Shown here piece by piece: positions 44,866 to 53,218 of a stretch of DNA of 64,000 nucleotides. A program made the translations under genes and the position numbers. Source of the DNA: Seohaeicola zhoushanensis (GTDB taxonomy: Bacteria > Pseudomonadota > Alphaproteobacteria > Rhodobacterales > Rhodobacteraceae); assembly GCF_014656415.1 (NCBI RefSeq), contig NZ_BNCJ01000004.1, positions 186,001 to 250,000 of the forward strand. The letters run 5' to 3'. The notes under the pieces are model-generated. The model ran no database searches. It was given only the letters and a program-made list of their open reading frames with translations, and was not told the origin of the DNA. Every line of letters begins with the position of its first letter. Position 1 is the stretch's first letter.

Positions 44866-45390
44866 TCAGATCGCGCCGCTATGGTCGGGCAGGCCGGCCT
44901 TCATCTTGGCCTCGCCCCAGATCATGGTGCCGATCAGATCGACCGCCAGCTGCACGACCAGCAGCACCAGGCCGGCCGCCAGGATGATCCGCTCGGGCCA
45001 GATCGGCCAGGGATGCACGCCGAATGACATCTCGCCCTTCTGCGTCGATGAGATCGCATATTTGGCGGCGAACCAGGTGATGAGACTTATGCCAAGCAGC
45101 GCGATAAGAAGGGTCAGGAGGCGCTGGAAATGCCGAAGCCGTGTCGACAACTGATCGGTCAGCACGGTGACCTGAAAGTTGGAATCGGTGGCCTGCGCAC
45201 CGGCCATGCCCAGGAAGACCTTTACAATCAGCAGCATGACGCTGATCTCGGTTGCCAGCGGAAGTGGTGCGGCGAAGAACGCGCGCCCGATCACGTCGAC
45301 CAGGATCACGACCATCATGATCCCGGTCGCAAGTCCGCTCAGAGAGCCGACGGCCACGCTGAAGCGCGATATCGCATGGAAGAATTTCAT
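44866..45390 (-). CDS. TRAP transporter small permease (DctQ), second system
   Basis: A 174-aa four-TM protein. The start MKFFHAISRFSVAVGSLSGL follows AGGAGG. An upstream in-frame ATG at 45444 precedes the ribosome site and was rejected. The block LLIVKVFLGMAGAQATDSNF is DctQ-like. It lies between dctP (80 nt) and dctM (11 nt). Confidence 0.92.
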   Translation of the reverse strand: MKFFHAISRFSVAVGSLSGLATGIMMVVILVDVIGRAFFAAPLPLATEISVMLLIVKVFLGMAGAQATDSNFQVTVLTDQLSTRLRHFQRLLTLLIALLGISLITWFAAKYAISSTQKGEMSFGVHPWPIWPERIILAAGLVLLVVQLAVDLIGTMIWGEAKMKAGLPDHSGAI

Positions 45391-45469
45391 CGGGCGGCCT
45401 CCTCTTCTCGCCTGACAGAACCGGCCGCCGTGGGGGGTCCACAACGGCCGGCCAATGGTTTGATCGGTC

Positions 45470-46564
45470 TCAGTGACCGGCCTTCAACTTCACGTAGGTG
45501 GCCAGGCCCGGCGTATAGACGGCCTCCGGTTCATACTTGCGGACGAGCTCGACGAACTGGTCGTAGATCGCGCCGCCATTCTCCGTGACCGAAGAGGCCA
45601 TCTCGATGTATTTCGAGCGCATCAGCGGTCCCATGACTTCCTGCCATTTGGCGGCTTCCTCGTCGGTGGCGAGGATCACCTCGGTTTCGGCGCCTTCCTC
45701 GAGGAACCGCTCGGCAGCTTTGCTCATGCTCGCGTTGATCAGCTCGACATAGCGGCCCGGCACCTCGGCGGCGACCTCGTTGATGACCGCCTTTTGTGCA
45801 TCGCTCAGCCGGTCATAGCTCGCCTGGTTCAGCGAGGCGATCGAGACGCTGTTGATGCCAAGCCGTCCGGCATCGGACGCATAGGCCACGACCTTTGGCA
45901 CGCCGTTGTTCACCGCGCTGTCGAAGGGCGTATTGGCCATTGCGTCCAGCGCATTGCGGTTCACCGCCTCGACGGCGTCGGCAAAGCTCATCGGCACGGG
46001 CGAGCCGCCGCCAGCCTCCACGCCCCAGGCGATCGCGGCAACGGCGCGAATGCGCTTGCCGTTCATGTCCTCGGGCATACGCACCGGGAAACTGCCCCAG
46101 ATGCCGCCATCGGGGAAGGGCAGGGCCCACATCATCTTGACACCCTGCGAGGAGAATTCCTTCTGCAGGTCGGCGTTGCCCTCGTAGAGATCGCGGAAGG
46201 CATAGACCACCGCGTCGGCCTTTTCCGTGATCCAGGGCAGCACCACGTTCGACAGCGGATAGTCCTTCGGGTTGTAGGCCTGCGGCGTACCCGTCGCGAA
46301 ATCGACGGCGCCCTGGGCCAAGCCGGGATAGATGTCCGGCGCTTTCATCAGCGCGCCACCGTAATAGCGCTCGAACTTGATGTCGCCGCCGCTGCGCGCT
46401 TCGACCTGATCCATGAACCAGGTGTCCAGCGTCGTGGCGATGGAGCGCTCGGAAATGTAGCCGGCATAGACCAGCTTGGTCTCGGCCCAGGCCGTTCCTG
46501 CAGTCGAGATGCTCGCAGCGACAACTGCGTAAACGATATTTCTGATCTTCAGGCTTGGTTTCAA
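45470..46564 (-). CDS. TRAP transporter substrate-binding protein (DctP family), second system
   Basis: A 364-aa periplasmic protein. TTG 46564 is preferred. GGGAGG lies 5 nt upstream and the resulting MKPSLKIRNIVYAVVAASIS is a proper signal peptide ending GTAWA. Core blocks are YYGGALMKAPDIYPGLAQGA and MPEDMNGKRIRAVAAIAWGV (ligand Arg region). It is divergent from the SDR at 46825. The candidate LacI site at 46784 lies between them. Confidence 0.92.
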   Translation of the reverse strand: MKPSLKIRNIVYAVVAASISTAGTAWAETKLVYAGYISERSIATTLDTWFMDQVEARSGGDIKFERYYGGALMKAPDIYPGLAQGAVDFATGTPQAYNPKDYPLSNVVLPWITEKADAVVYAFRDLYEGNADLQKEFSSQGVKMMWALPFPDGGIWGSFPVRMPEDMNGKRIRAVAAIAWGVEAGGGSPVPMSFADAVEAVNRNALDAMANTPFDSAVNNGVPKVVAYASDAGRLGINSVSIASLNQASYDRLSDAQKAVINEVAAEVPGRYVELINASMSKAAERFLEEGAETEVILATDEEAAKWQEVMGPLMRSKYIEMASSVTENGGAIYDQFVELVRKYEPEAVYTPGLATYVKLKAGH

Positions 46565-46783
46565 GGTGTCCTCCCTTTCCCACAACATGAACGCCGCAGC
46601 AGTTCCTCCCGTCGGCGCAGATAGGCTCGCATGGCCGATGGCCAAGGATATATATGATTATCCCGTGGTTCCGGGGCGATTCAAATGAACAGAAGTCAAT
46701 CCACGGATCACGCGATCCCGATGCGGAGCGTCCATTTTCATACCCTTTCGAATCCGGGACTTTCCTTGTGTACGGTAGGGATG

Positions 46784-46795
46784 GTAAACGTTTGC
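46784..46795. promoter_or_regulatory. LacI-type operator candidate (AAACGTTT core)
   Basis: GTAAACGTTTGC fits GNAANCGNTTNC exactly. It lies in the 260-bp space between divergent dctP (46564) and SDR (46825) genes, 30 nt before the SDR ATG. With the copy at 37996 it suggests that the LacI protein at 36101 controls both loci. Confidence 0.45.
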
Positions 46796-46824
46796 GCAAC
46801 CAAAAATGCGCGAGGAGAAGTGAC

Positions 46825-47586
46825 ATGCCCACGATTGCTCGACCGGACTTCGCGGGCCGGGTTGCCGTTGTGACCGGGGGCAACCGGGGTATCGGGCTGG
46901 AGACCGCGCGGTTGCTGGCGCGCGGTGGCGCCCGCCTTTCGCTCTGGGCGCGCGACACCTTGCGCCTGGAGGCCGCGGCGACGGAACTGGCTGACATGAC
47001 CGAGGTCCACATAGTCCAGGCCGACGTCGGCGACGAACAGGCGGTTCAGGCAGCGGCAAGGGCCGCCATCGACCATTTCGGACAGGTCGACATCCTGGTC
47101 AACAACGCCGGCACGCTCGGCCCGCGCGCGCCGGTCGGCACCTATCTGGCCAGCGACTTCGAGGCGGTTCTGCGCATCAACCTGATGGGCACCTTCCACT
47201 GCTGCTCGGCCCTGGTCCCGCATATGTCGGCGCGCGGATACGGGCGGATCGTCAACGTGGCCTCGGTGGCGGGCAAGGATGGGAACCCCTTCGTGTCAGG
47301 CTATGCCGCTTCGAAGGCCGCGCAGATCGCTCTGACCAAGTCGCTGGGAAAGGAAGTTGCCACGACCGGGGTGCTGGTCAACGCGGTCACGCCCTCGGCG
47401 AGCCCGACCGATATCTTCGGTGAACTCGACGAGGATCGCAAACGTGCCTTGCTGGCGAATGTGCCGATGGCCCGCTTCGTTGCGCCCGAAGAGGTGGCGC
47501 AGATGATCGGCTGGCTTTGCAGCGAAGCCTGTTCCTTTTCGACCGGGGCGACCTTCGATATATCCGGAGGTCGCGCCACGTTCTGA
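46825..47586 (+). CDS. SDR-family oxidoreductase (FabG-like)
   Basis: A 253-aa classical SDR: GRVAVVTGGNRGIGLETARL, ILVNNAGTLGPRAPV, NVASVAGKDGNPFVSGYAAS with catalytic YAASK, and a C-terminal FSTGATFDISGGRATF. GAGGAG precedes ATG 46825. A longer in-frame extension to 46654 crosses the promoter region and was rejected. It is divergent from the second TRAP operon and probably acts on its imported substrate. Confidence 0.92.
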   Translation: MPTIARPDFAGRVAVVTGGNRGIGLETARLLARGGARLSLWARDTLRLEAAATELADMTEVHIVQADVGDEQAVQAAARAAIDHFGQVDILVNNAGTLGPRAPVGTYLASDFEAVLRINLMGTFHCCSALVPHMSARGYGRIVNVASVAGKDGNPFVSGYAASKAAQIALTKSLGKEVATTGVLVNAVTPSASPTDIFGELDEDRKRALLANVPMARFVAPEEVAQMIGWLCSEACSFSTGATFDISGGRATF

Positions 47587-47888
47587 TGCGCCCGCGCCTT
47601 GGAGGATATCGCCAGACTCGGCGATGGCCCTTTCAATCGCGGATGGCACCGGTTTCGCGGGACCTTTCACAAGCGGCAGATATCGTCGCGGGGTCCGCTT
47701 GTATGCGCAGCCCTCTCAAGCAGCGTCCCGAGACGCGGAAGGTGACGCGAGCCGCGGTCTCGCGTCTCGTGGTCGCCAAGGCCTGAAGATCGGGACATGT
47801 CGAAACACAGGAACCACGACGCGTGCTCCAAGGCTTGCCTGGCGCTGGACGCCGTGAAGGCTTGTCGCAAAATTATCCTGTGTGCCGA
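47587..47888. terminator. Convergent intergenic region with mutually exclusive hairpins
   Basis: About 300 nt without a gene, between the SDR and the convergent flavin-reductase fusion. At 47729-47769 two stems compete: CGAGACGCG (47729-47737) with CGCGTCTCG (47761-47769), and the inner ACGCGAG (47745-47751) with CTCGCGT (47759-47765). They share bases 47761-47765 and cannot form together. A bidirectional terminator is the simplest reading. Confidence 0.5.
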
Positions 47889-49079
47889 CTATGCCGTTGG
47901 CTCGGTGGCCGGAAGAATGCTTCGGGTGCCTTGGACTGCCTCCGGCCTGCACGCGAGGCACGCTTGGATGAAGTCATTGACCAGCGGAGTGGTCACCTCG
48001 GATTTCCGCGTGGCCAATACCAGGGACATTGCGGGCAGGCTGCCCTCCTTAAGGCGTTTCTTCGTCGTTGTGGTGCCGTCATAGCCCGCCGCGCCGTTCG
48101 GTCGGGTGAACAGAATCGAATAGCCAAGGCCATTGCCGACCAAAGTGCGCACCATCTCGAACGTTCGTGCGCGGAAGGCGATGTTGGGCGTCAATCCGAT
48201 GTCGGAGAAACGGCCGGCCAACATTTCAGTGACCGGGCTGCTGTCGAGAAGAATCATGGGGCGTCGGGAAAGCTCAATGAGATCAACGGCCTCCTTGTCC
48301 TCGAAAATGTCGCCACCCGGCAACAGGCAGTAGGGTTCCAGCTTGGTGAACTCTTGCGTTTGAAGTGTGGCCGGCAGTTCAAGATCGTGTGTTATCGCGC
48401 AATCTATATCGCCAAGTTCAAGCGCGATCAGCAGATCGCGTTGGGTGCCCTCGACAACATTCAGGTTCACATCGGGATGGGTGCCGCCAAACCGCGCAGC
48501 TATGCCTCCCATGAAGAACGGTCCCCAATTGGTCGAACACCCCACCGTAACCGAACGCTCCGTTGTGTCCGCTGCTTTCCGCGTGACCAGGGGAGACGGC
48601 TTGGCGTAGCCCCGGTTGGCGTAGATCAGTGGCGACATCCCCGCAGCGAACTCGATAGCATCCGCTTCGCCAATGAATATCCAGTGCGAGCCGTGAAGGA
48701 TGGCTTCCTTCAATTGGCAGTCGAAGGCAACCAGGGCGTCGGGCACGACCGGGGCGCCGGTCTTGAGTCTGGTCCATTCGCCAAAGTCGAACTTGTCTGG
48801 ATACTCGTCGCGGTGCCTTCCTGCAAAGACATCCGACAGGCGGACCTGGTCGTCGCGCAGCACGTTTACGCAAAAGGCGCCGTTCTCCCTGATCGCGTCG
48901 GCGGCGCTGCTGGTCTTGTTGATGCAGACGAGCAGTGAAGGCGACGCAGAATCAGCCGAAACGGACGACATGGCGCTGACCGTCACCCCGTGCCGTCCGG
49001 CCGGGCCGTCAGTTGTGATCACCGAAACGGTGGAGGCAGATCGGCTCATACCCTCCAAGAATTTCTGACGCAGTTCCAT
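47889..49079 (-). CDS. Flavin reductase fused to a LysR-type effector-binding domain
   Basis: A 396-aa protein in one uninterrupted frame. Residues 1 to about 160 are an FMN-binding split-barrel flavin reductase of the HpaC type (ASTVSVITTDGPAGRHGVTV, SAMSSVSADSASPSLLVCIN, GAFCVNVLRDDQVRLSDVFA). About 174-385 is a LysR substrate-binding domain (ELGDIDCAITHDLELPATLQ) with no helix-turn-helix. GAGG lies about 8 nt before the ATG. The reductase half could supply FMNH2 to the DszC-like monooxygenase at 54939. The LysR half may sense the substrate or an intermediate. An IclR-type operator lies 14 nt upstream of the ATG. Confidence 0.88.
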   Translation of the reverse strand: MELRQKFLEGMSRSASTVSVITTDGPAGRHGVTVSAMSSVSADSASPSLLVCINKTSSAADAIRENGAFCVNVLRDDQVRLSDVFAGRHRDEYPDKFDFGEWTRLKTGAPVVPDALVAFDCQLKEAILHGSHWIFIGEADAIEFAAGMSPLIYANRGYAKPSPLVTRKAADTTERSVTVGCSTNWGPFFMGGIAARFGGTHPDVNLNVVEGTQRDLLIALELGDIDCAITHDLELPATLQTQEFTKLEPYCLLPGGDIFEDKEAVDLIELSRRPMILLDSSPVTEMLAGRFSDIGLTPNIAFRARTFEMVRTLVGNGLGYSILFTRPNGAAGYDGTTTTKKRLKEGSLPAMSLVLATRKSEVTTPLVNDFIQACLACRPEAVQGTRSILPATEPTA

Positions 49080-49092
49080 ATCGCCTCACAAA

Positions 49093-49108
49093 GTTCACAT
49101 GATGCACA
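49093..49108 (-). promoter_or_regulatory. IclR-type operator copy 1
   Basis: On the minus strand TGTGCATCATGTGAAC matches the four-site consensus TGTGCGNNATGYGMAC, 14-29 nt before the ATG of the flavin-reductase/LysR fusion. Confidence 0.6.
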
Positions 49109-49261
49109 TTTGTGCGATATTTTGAGGTTTTGCCGCAGGTTTGTCAATCATCCACGGTTGGAGCTGCCTCATTGGCGACGGCCGGGGATCTTGCTCATCC
49201 AAGGCAGGTCGCAAAACACGTTGACAGTAAAGATGCACTCGCCTAGCATTTAATGAACAAA

Positions 49262-49277
49262 CGTGCGCTATGCGCAC
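49262..49277 (+). promoter_or_regulatory. IclR-type operator copy 2
   Basis: CGTGCGCTATGCGCAC contains a perfect GTGCG-N5-CGCAC palindrome, 134 nt upstream of the TAXI binding-protein ATG. It is the most symmetrical of the four copies. Confidence 0.65.
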
Positions 49278-49410
49278 ATTTGCATTGGGGGGACCTAAGT
49301 GCCATGGCCAAGGGGCGCGCAAAAACCCTGCGCCGCTTTGCGCCTTGGTGCGGGACATTTGGAAACGCGGGCGGCATATCTGAATCCGTGCCGCATTGGG
49401 AGGAGAAGAC

Positions 49411-50352
49411 ATGAAAATACTAGGTTCACTGGCCATGGCCGGGGCAATCGCCTTTGCTGGCGTCGGCCATGCGCAGACCATCTCGCTCGGCACGTCCCCG
49501 CAGGGCTCTGCCTCCTATCTTACCGGAGCGGCAGTCGCGAAGATCATCGACCAGGCGACCGATTTGAACCCCCGTGTCATCCCGGAAGGCGGCTCGGAAG
49601 TTTCCCTTACTCGTGTCAACGCGGGTGATCTGCAACTGGCCATCGCCACGACGCCGCCACTCTATCAGGCTTGGCTGGGCGGGACGGAATATCGGGGCCA
49701 GAAGCAGGAGAACATTCGGGTCATCGCAGTGCTGCGCACACTTCGGACAGGGTTGATGGTCCGGAAGGACTCGGACATTCAAACAACCGAAGACATCAAG
49801 GGCAAACGCGTGGCCGATGGTTTCGCGCGTGTGCGGGCAGCGGCGCTGATGCTCGACGCAAAACTCGCTGCTGCGGGCGTATCCAAGGATGACGTTACTC
49901 TGATTCCGGTTCCGGATGGGGGCCGCGCGGTCGACGACCTTGTTGCCGGAAACCTCGACGTCACTTCATTCTCGCTGAGTTCCGGGAAAACGCGCGAGGC
50001 AGAGGCGGCAGTTGGAATCCGGTTCATTTCTGTTCCCGACACCGAAGAGGCCAAGGCGCGTGCTGCAGAGGTCTTGCCTGGTTCGTTCATCGAACGGGTA
50101 GAGCCGAATCCGCAGTATCCGGGTGTGACCGAGCCTCTCAACGTCTTGTCTTCGAAGTATGTGCTGACTGCGAGCGCGAGCTTGGACGAGGCTGTGGTCT
50201 ACCAGATCGCGAAAGCGCTGCACGAGAACAAGCAGGCCTTGATCGAAGCCTATGCGCCCATGGCCGAGTTCGAACCGGACAACATGCATCCGGACGTCGG
50301 TGTGCCCTATCACGATGGCGCGCTCAAGTTTTACAGCGAAATCGGCAAGTAA
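49411..50352 (+). CDS. TAXI-family TRAP transporter solute-binding protein
   Basis: A 313-aa periplasmic receptor. It has signal peptide MKILGSLAMAGAIAFAGVGH and the TAXI core ISLGTSPQGSASYLTGAAVA, PEGGSEVSLTRVNAGDLQLA and KGKRVADGFARVRAAALMLD. GGGAGGAGAAGAC precedes ATG. It pairs with the fused 4TM/12TM permease 18 nt downstream. TAXI systems import small organic acids or amino acids. Here it likely feeds the aromatic catabolic genes of the island. Confidence 0.93.
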   Translation: MKILGSLAMAGAIAFAGVGHAQTISLGTSPQGSASYLTGAAVAKIIDQATDLNPRVIPEGGSEVSLTRVNAGDLQLAIATTPPLYQAWLGGTEYRGQKQENIRVIAVLRTLRTGLMVRKDSDIQTTEDIKGKRVADGFARVRAAALMLDAKLAAAGVSKDDVTLIPVPDGGRAVDDLVAGNLDVTSFSLSSGKTREAEAAVGIRFISVPDTEEAKARAAEVLPGSFIERVEPNPQYPGVTEPLNVLSSKYVLTASASLDEAVVYQIAKALHENKQALIEAYAPMAEFEPDNMHPDVGVPYHDGALKFYSEIGK

Positions 50353-50370
50353 CCAGAATAACGCGAGAAT

Positions 50371-52347
50371 ATGATGGCAAACCATGGTGCGGAAGTCTCC
50401 GCTGATTCAGTCGGAAGCGAAGTGGCAACTTCATCCGAGGCAACCGTTCTCGTCAAGTTTGCACATCTCTTATTGATTGTTCTGGTCCTGGCGGCCCTTG
50501 CCTGGGCCGCCGATCTCTACCGGGCTGTCGGCATGCTCTTCATGAACGAACAGTATTACGCGGGCATCCTGGCTCTGGGGCTTCCCGCGCTGTTTCTGCT
50601 CGTTCCGGCGAATGGCCACCAGGCTTCTGCCCGCCGTAGCCCGCCATGGTACGACGTGGTGATCGCCGTTGTGATGGCGCTCACCTCGATCTTCATCATG
50701 GTGCGTTACGAGGCAATTATCTACAACTTCCAGGGCGCGGAGGTTTCGACAATTGCTGCAGCGCTCCTGCTCTTGCTCGGCATTCTGGAAGGACTTCGTC
50801 GAACGGCAGGAACATTTCTGTTCGCGTTGCTGCTCGTGTTCGTGCTCTACGCGTTCTTCGGCTACCTGTTGCCTGGCAGCCTGCAGGGGCAACGGGTAAC
50901 CTTCGAACGGCTGGTGCCGTATCTGACGTTGGACGCCAATGGCATTTTCGGCGTGCCGATGCAGGTGGCTACGACCGTGATCGTCGCCTTCATGTTCTTC
51001 GGTTTCGTTCTGGAACCGGCCGGGGGCGGCAAGTTCTTCACCGACCTGGCAATGTCCATGATGGGGAGATACCGCGGCGGCTCCTCGAAGATTGCGGTGC
51101 TCGCGTCGAGCCTGTTCGGGTCGATCTCCGGCAGTGCCGTCTCCAATGTGGTTGCAACCGGAAGCGTGACCATTCCCCTGATGCGTCGCGGTGGCTACTC
51201 GGCCTCGTCTGCGGCTGCGATCGAGGCTGTCGCGTCGACCGGCGGTCAGCTCATGCCGCCCCTGATGGGCGTCGCGGCCTTCCTGATGGCCGAATTCATC
51301 CAGGTTGACTACACCTCGATCGTCTATGCGGCGATCATTCCGTCGGTCCTGTATTTTGCGGCGCTCTTCTGCGTGGTGGACCAGCAGGCCGCACGCGACA
51401 AGATCTCGGGCATTGACAAGGCGCTCATCCCGTCAGGCTCCAAGACGCTGCGACGGGGGTTCCTCAACTTCATCCCGTTCCTGTTCATCATCGTCGGCCT
51501 GTTCCACTTCAACCTGAAGCCCGAGACGGCGGCTCTCTATGCCGCGCTGACGGTGATCCCTATCGGATACTTCTTCGGTTACGGAGGCGCACGCCTGAGC
51601 CTGAAGGCGCTGTATACGGCAACCCTGAGCACGGGCCGGGCATCGCTCGAAATGCTCATGATCGGCGGCGCGGCCGGCATCATCATGGGCGTCCTGAACA
51701 TCACCGGGTTGGGGTTCGGCCTGACGCTCGAACTTGTTCGCATCGCCGGCGGAATGCTCTTCCCGCTGCTGCTCCTTTCGGCTCTTCTCTGCATCATCCT
51801 GGGCATGGGGATGCCGACGACGGGCGTCTACATTCTCCTCGCAACGCTCGTTGCGCCCTCCATTGTCCAGCTCGGGGTCTCCCCGATGGCGGCGCACATG
51901 TTCGTGCTCTACTACGGGATGATGTCGATGATCACGCCACCGGTCGCAATCGCCGCCTTCGCCGCCGCGACCCTGGCAAAGGCCCCGTTGATGGAGACGG
52001 CGTTCAAGGCGGTGCAGTTCGGCTGGTCAGCTTTCTTGATCCCCTTCCTTTTCGTCTTCTCCCCGGGTCTCATCATGGAAGGTGACTGGGTCGATATCGC
52101 CTTCACCTTCGTTACCGCGCTGGTCGGCGTGTGGTGCGTCTCGGGTGCCATTACGGGATACCTGACGCGTCCGGTAACCAGGTTCATGCGGCCGATCTAT
52201 CTCCTGGTGGGGCTGGCGCTGCTTCTGCCGGTCGACATCTTCTCGGGCGCGCATATCGTCAACGCAGTGGCGGCAGTGGGCCTGGTTGCCCTGCTGGCCG
52301 CCGCCCGCTTCGCCGGTCCCGCGGTTGCGGTGGAGCAGGCCAAGTGA
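50371..52347 (+). CDS. TRAP transporter fused permease (4TM/12TM)
   Basis: A 658-aa membrane protein combining the small and large TRAP permeases. The N-terminal four-helix part is followed by the 12-TM DctM part (FGSISGSAVSNVVATGSVTI, SSAAAIEAVASTGGQLMPPL, LGMGMPTTGVYILLATLVAP). This is the form that goes with TAXI receptors. The ribosome site is weak and a second Met follows at once (50374). It is downstream of the TAXI gene in one operon. Confidence 0.93.
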   Translation: MMANHGAEVSADSVGSEVATSSEATVLVKFAHLLLIVLVLAALAWAADLYRAVGMLFMNEQYYAGILALGLPALFLLVPANGHQASARRSPPWYDVVIAVVMALTSIFIMVRYEAIIYNFQGAEVSTIAAALLLLLGILEGLRRTAGTFLFALLLVFVLYAFFGYLLPGSLQGQRVTFERLVPYLTLDANGIFGVPMQVATTVIVAFMFFGFVLEPAGGGKFFTDLAMSMMGRYRGGSSKIAVLASSLFGSISGSAVSNVVATGSVTIPLMRRGGYSASSAAAIEAVASTGGQLMPPLMGVAAFLMAEFIQVDYTSIVYAAIIPSVLYFAALFCVVDQQAARDKISGIDKALIPSGSKTLRRGFLNFIPFLFIIVGLFHFNLKPETAALYAALTVIPIGYFFGYGGARLSLKALYTATLSTGRASLEMLMIGGAAGIIMGVLNITGLGFGLTLELVRIAGGMLFPLLLLSALLCIILGMGMPTTGVYILLATLVAPSIVQLGVSPMAAHMFVLYYGMMSMITPPVAIAAFAAATLAKAPLMETAFKAVQFGWSAFLIPFLFVFSPGLIMEGDWVDIAFTFVTALVGVWCVSGAITGYLTRPVTRFMRPIYLLVGLALLLPVDIFSGAHIVNAVAAVGLVALLAAARFAGPAVAVEQAK

Positions 52348-52358
52348 TCCGGAAGGCT

Positions 52359-53171
52359 TCAGTTGCCGGTCTTGCGCGACGGAAGCATGTTCAGGGCTTC
52401 GATCTTCGCCGCCACGTCCCGCAGTTGCGGCAGGTAGGTCTCAACAAGCTCGGCCGTGGTCGCGTAAGAGACTTGGAAACTTGTATTCAGGGCGGCGGCG
52501 ATATCGCCCTTCCGGTTACGGAGGGGCACCGCAATCGAACGGATGCCAATCTCGGTCTCCTCGTTGGAGATCGCGTACCCGAGGTCGCGGACATTCTCGA
52601 TCGAAGCCATCAAATCTCCAAGCGACACCGTCGTATTCGGGGTTCTGGCCTTCAACTCGATGCTGCCAAGAACCTCGGCAATCTGCTCGTTCGGAAGGCC
52701 GGACAGCAATACGCGTCCCATGGAGGTGGAATAGCAGGGAAAGCGCGAGCCCACCGTCACGTTTATCGCATAGACGCTGCGGCGGCTTTGCGCCCGCGCG
52801 ACGTAGATGACCTCGGCATTGTCGAGAACGCCAATCGAGATGGTTCCAAGCGTCGTCTCGCAATAGGAGTCGAGGAAGGGCTGGGCCGCTTCCCACACCG
52901 GCATGGACGAGAAATACGAGAAACCGAGCTCCAGCACGCGCGGCGCAAGAACGAACTGCTTCTTGTCCTGACGGACATAGCCCATGTCGACCAGTGTCAG
53001 AAGCAATCGCCGCGTCGTTGCCCGGTCCAGATCAACTTTCGCCGAGACTTCGCTCAGCGTGGCGCCATCGGGAAACTCTCCCAGCGCACGGATCGTCACC
53101 AGTCCGCGTTCCAGAGAGCGGACATAGGCCTTGTTCGTGGTTCCGGACTGCTCGTCAGCGCTCATTCGCAT
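52359..53171 (-). CDS. IclR-family transcriptional regulator
   Basis: A 270-aa regulator. The N-terminal winged HTH (LERGLVTIRALGEFPDGATL, SEVSAKVDLDRATTRRLLLT) is followed by the IclR effector domain (YFSSMPVWEAAQPFLDSYCE, VGSRFPCYSTSMGRVLLSGL). It resembles the PcaR/PobR branch that controls aromatic catabolism. Met3 (53165) is an alternative start. It is convergent with the TRAP operon and divergent from the rhodanese gene. An operator-like palindrome lies 14 nt upstream, pointing to autoregulation and control of the island. Confidence 0.94.
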   Translation of the reverse strand: MRMSADEQSGTTNKAYVRSLERGLVTIRALGEFPDGATLSEVSAKVDLDRATTRRLLLTLVDMGYVRQDKKQFVLAPRVLELGFSYFSSMPVWEAAQPFLDSYCETTLGTISIGVLDNAEVIYVARAQSRRSVYAINVTVGSRFPCYSTSMGRVLLSGLPNEQIAEVLGSIELKARTPNTTVSLGDLMASIENVRDLGYAISNEETEIGIRSIAVPLRNRKGDIAAALNTSFQVSYATTAELVETYLPQLRDVAAKIEALNMLPSRKTGN

Positions 53172-53184
53172 GGACCTTCATGTT

Positions 53185-53200
53185 TGTGCGGTATGCGAAC
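53185..53200 (+). promoter_or_regulatory. IclR-type operator copy 3
   Basis: TGTGCGGTATGCGAAC sits in the 47-bp gap between the divergent IclR and rhodanese starts. Its reverse complement contains GTTCG-N5-CGCAC, the form I recall for the Pseudomonas PcaR operator. Confidence 0.65.
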
Positions 53201-53218
53201 TAATAGGGCTAATCTGAA

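Larger units (their letters stand above)
49080..49410. promoter_or_regulatory. Divergent promoter region of the catabolic island
   Basis: A 331-bp gene-free and comparatively AT-rich region between the flavin-reductase fusion (minus) and the TAXI-type binding protein (plus). It contains two of the four IclR-type palindromes, at 49093-49108 and 49262-49277. Confidence 0.6.

Noticed and set aside
47889..49079. Two separate genes (flavin reductase and truncated LysR) misread as one
   Set aside because: The frame is continuous with no internal stop or start/ribosome site at the junction. The LysR part lacks an HTH, so a real fusion is the better reading.
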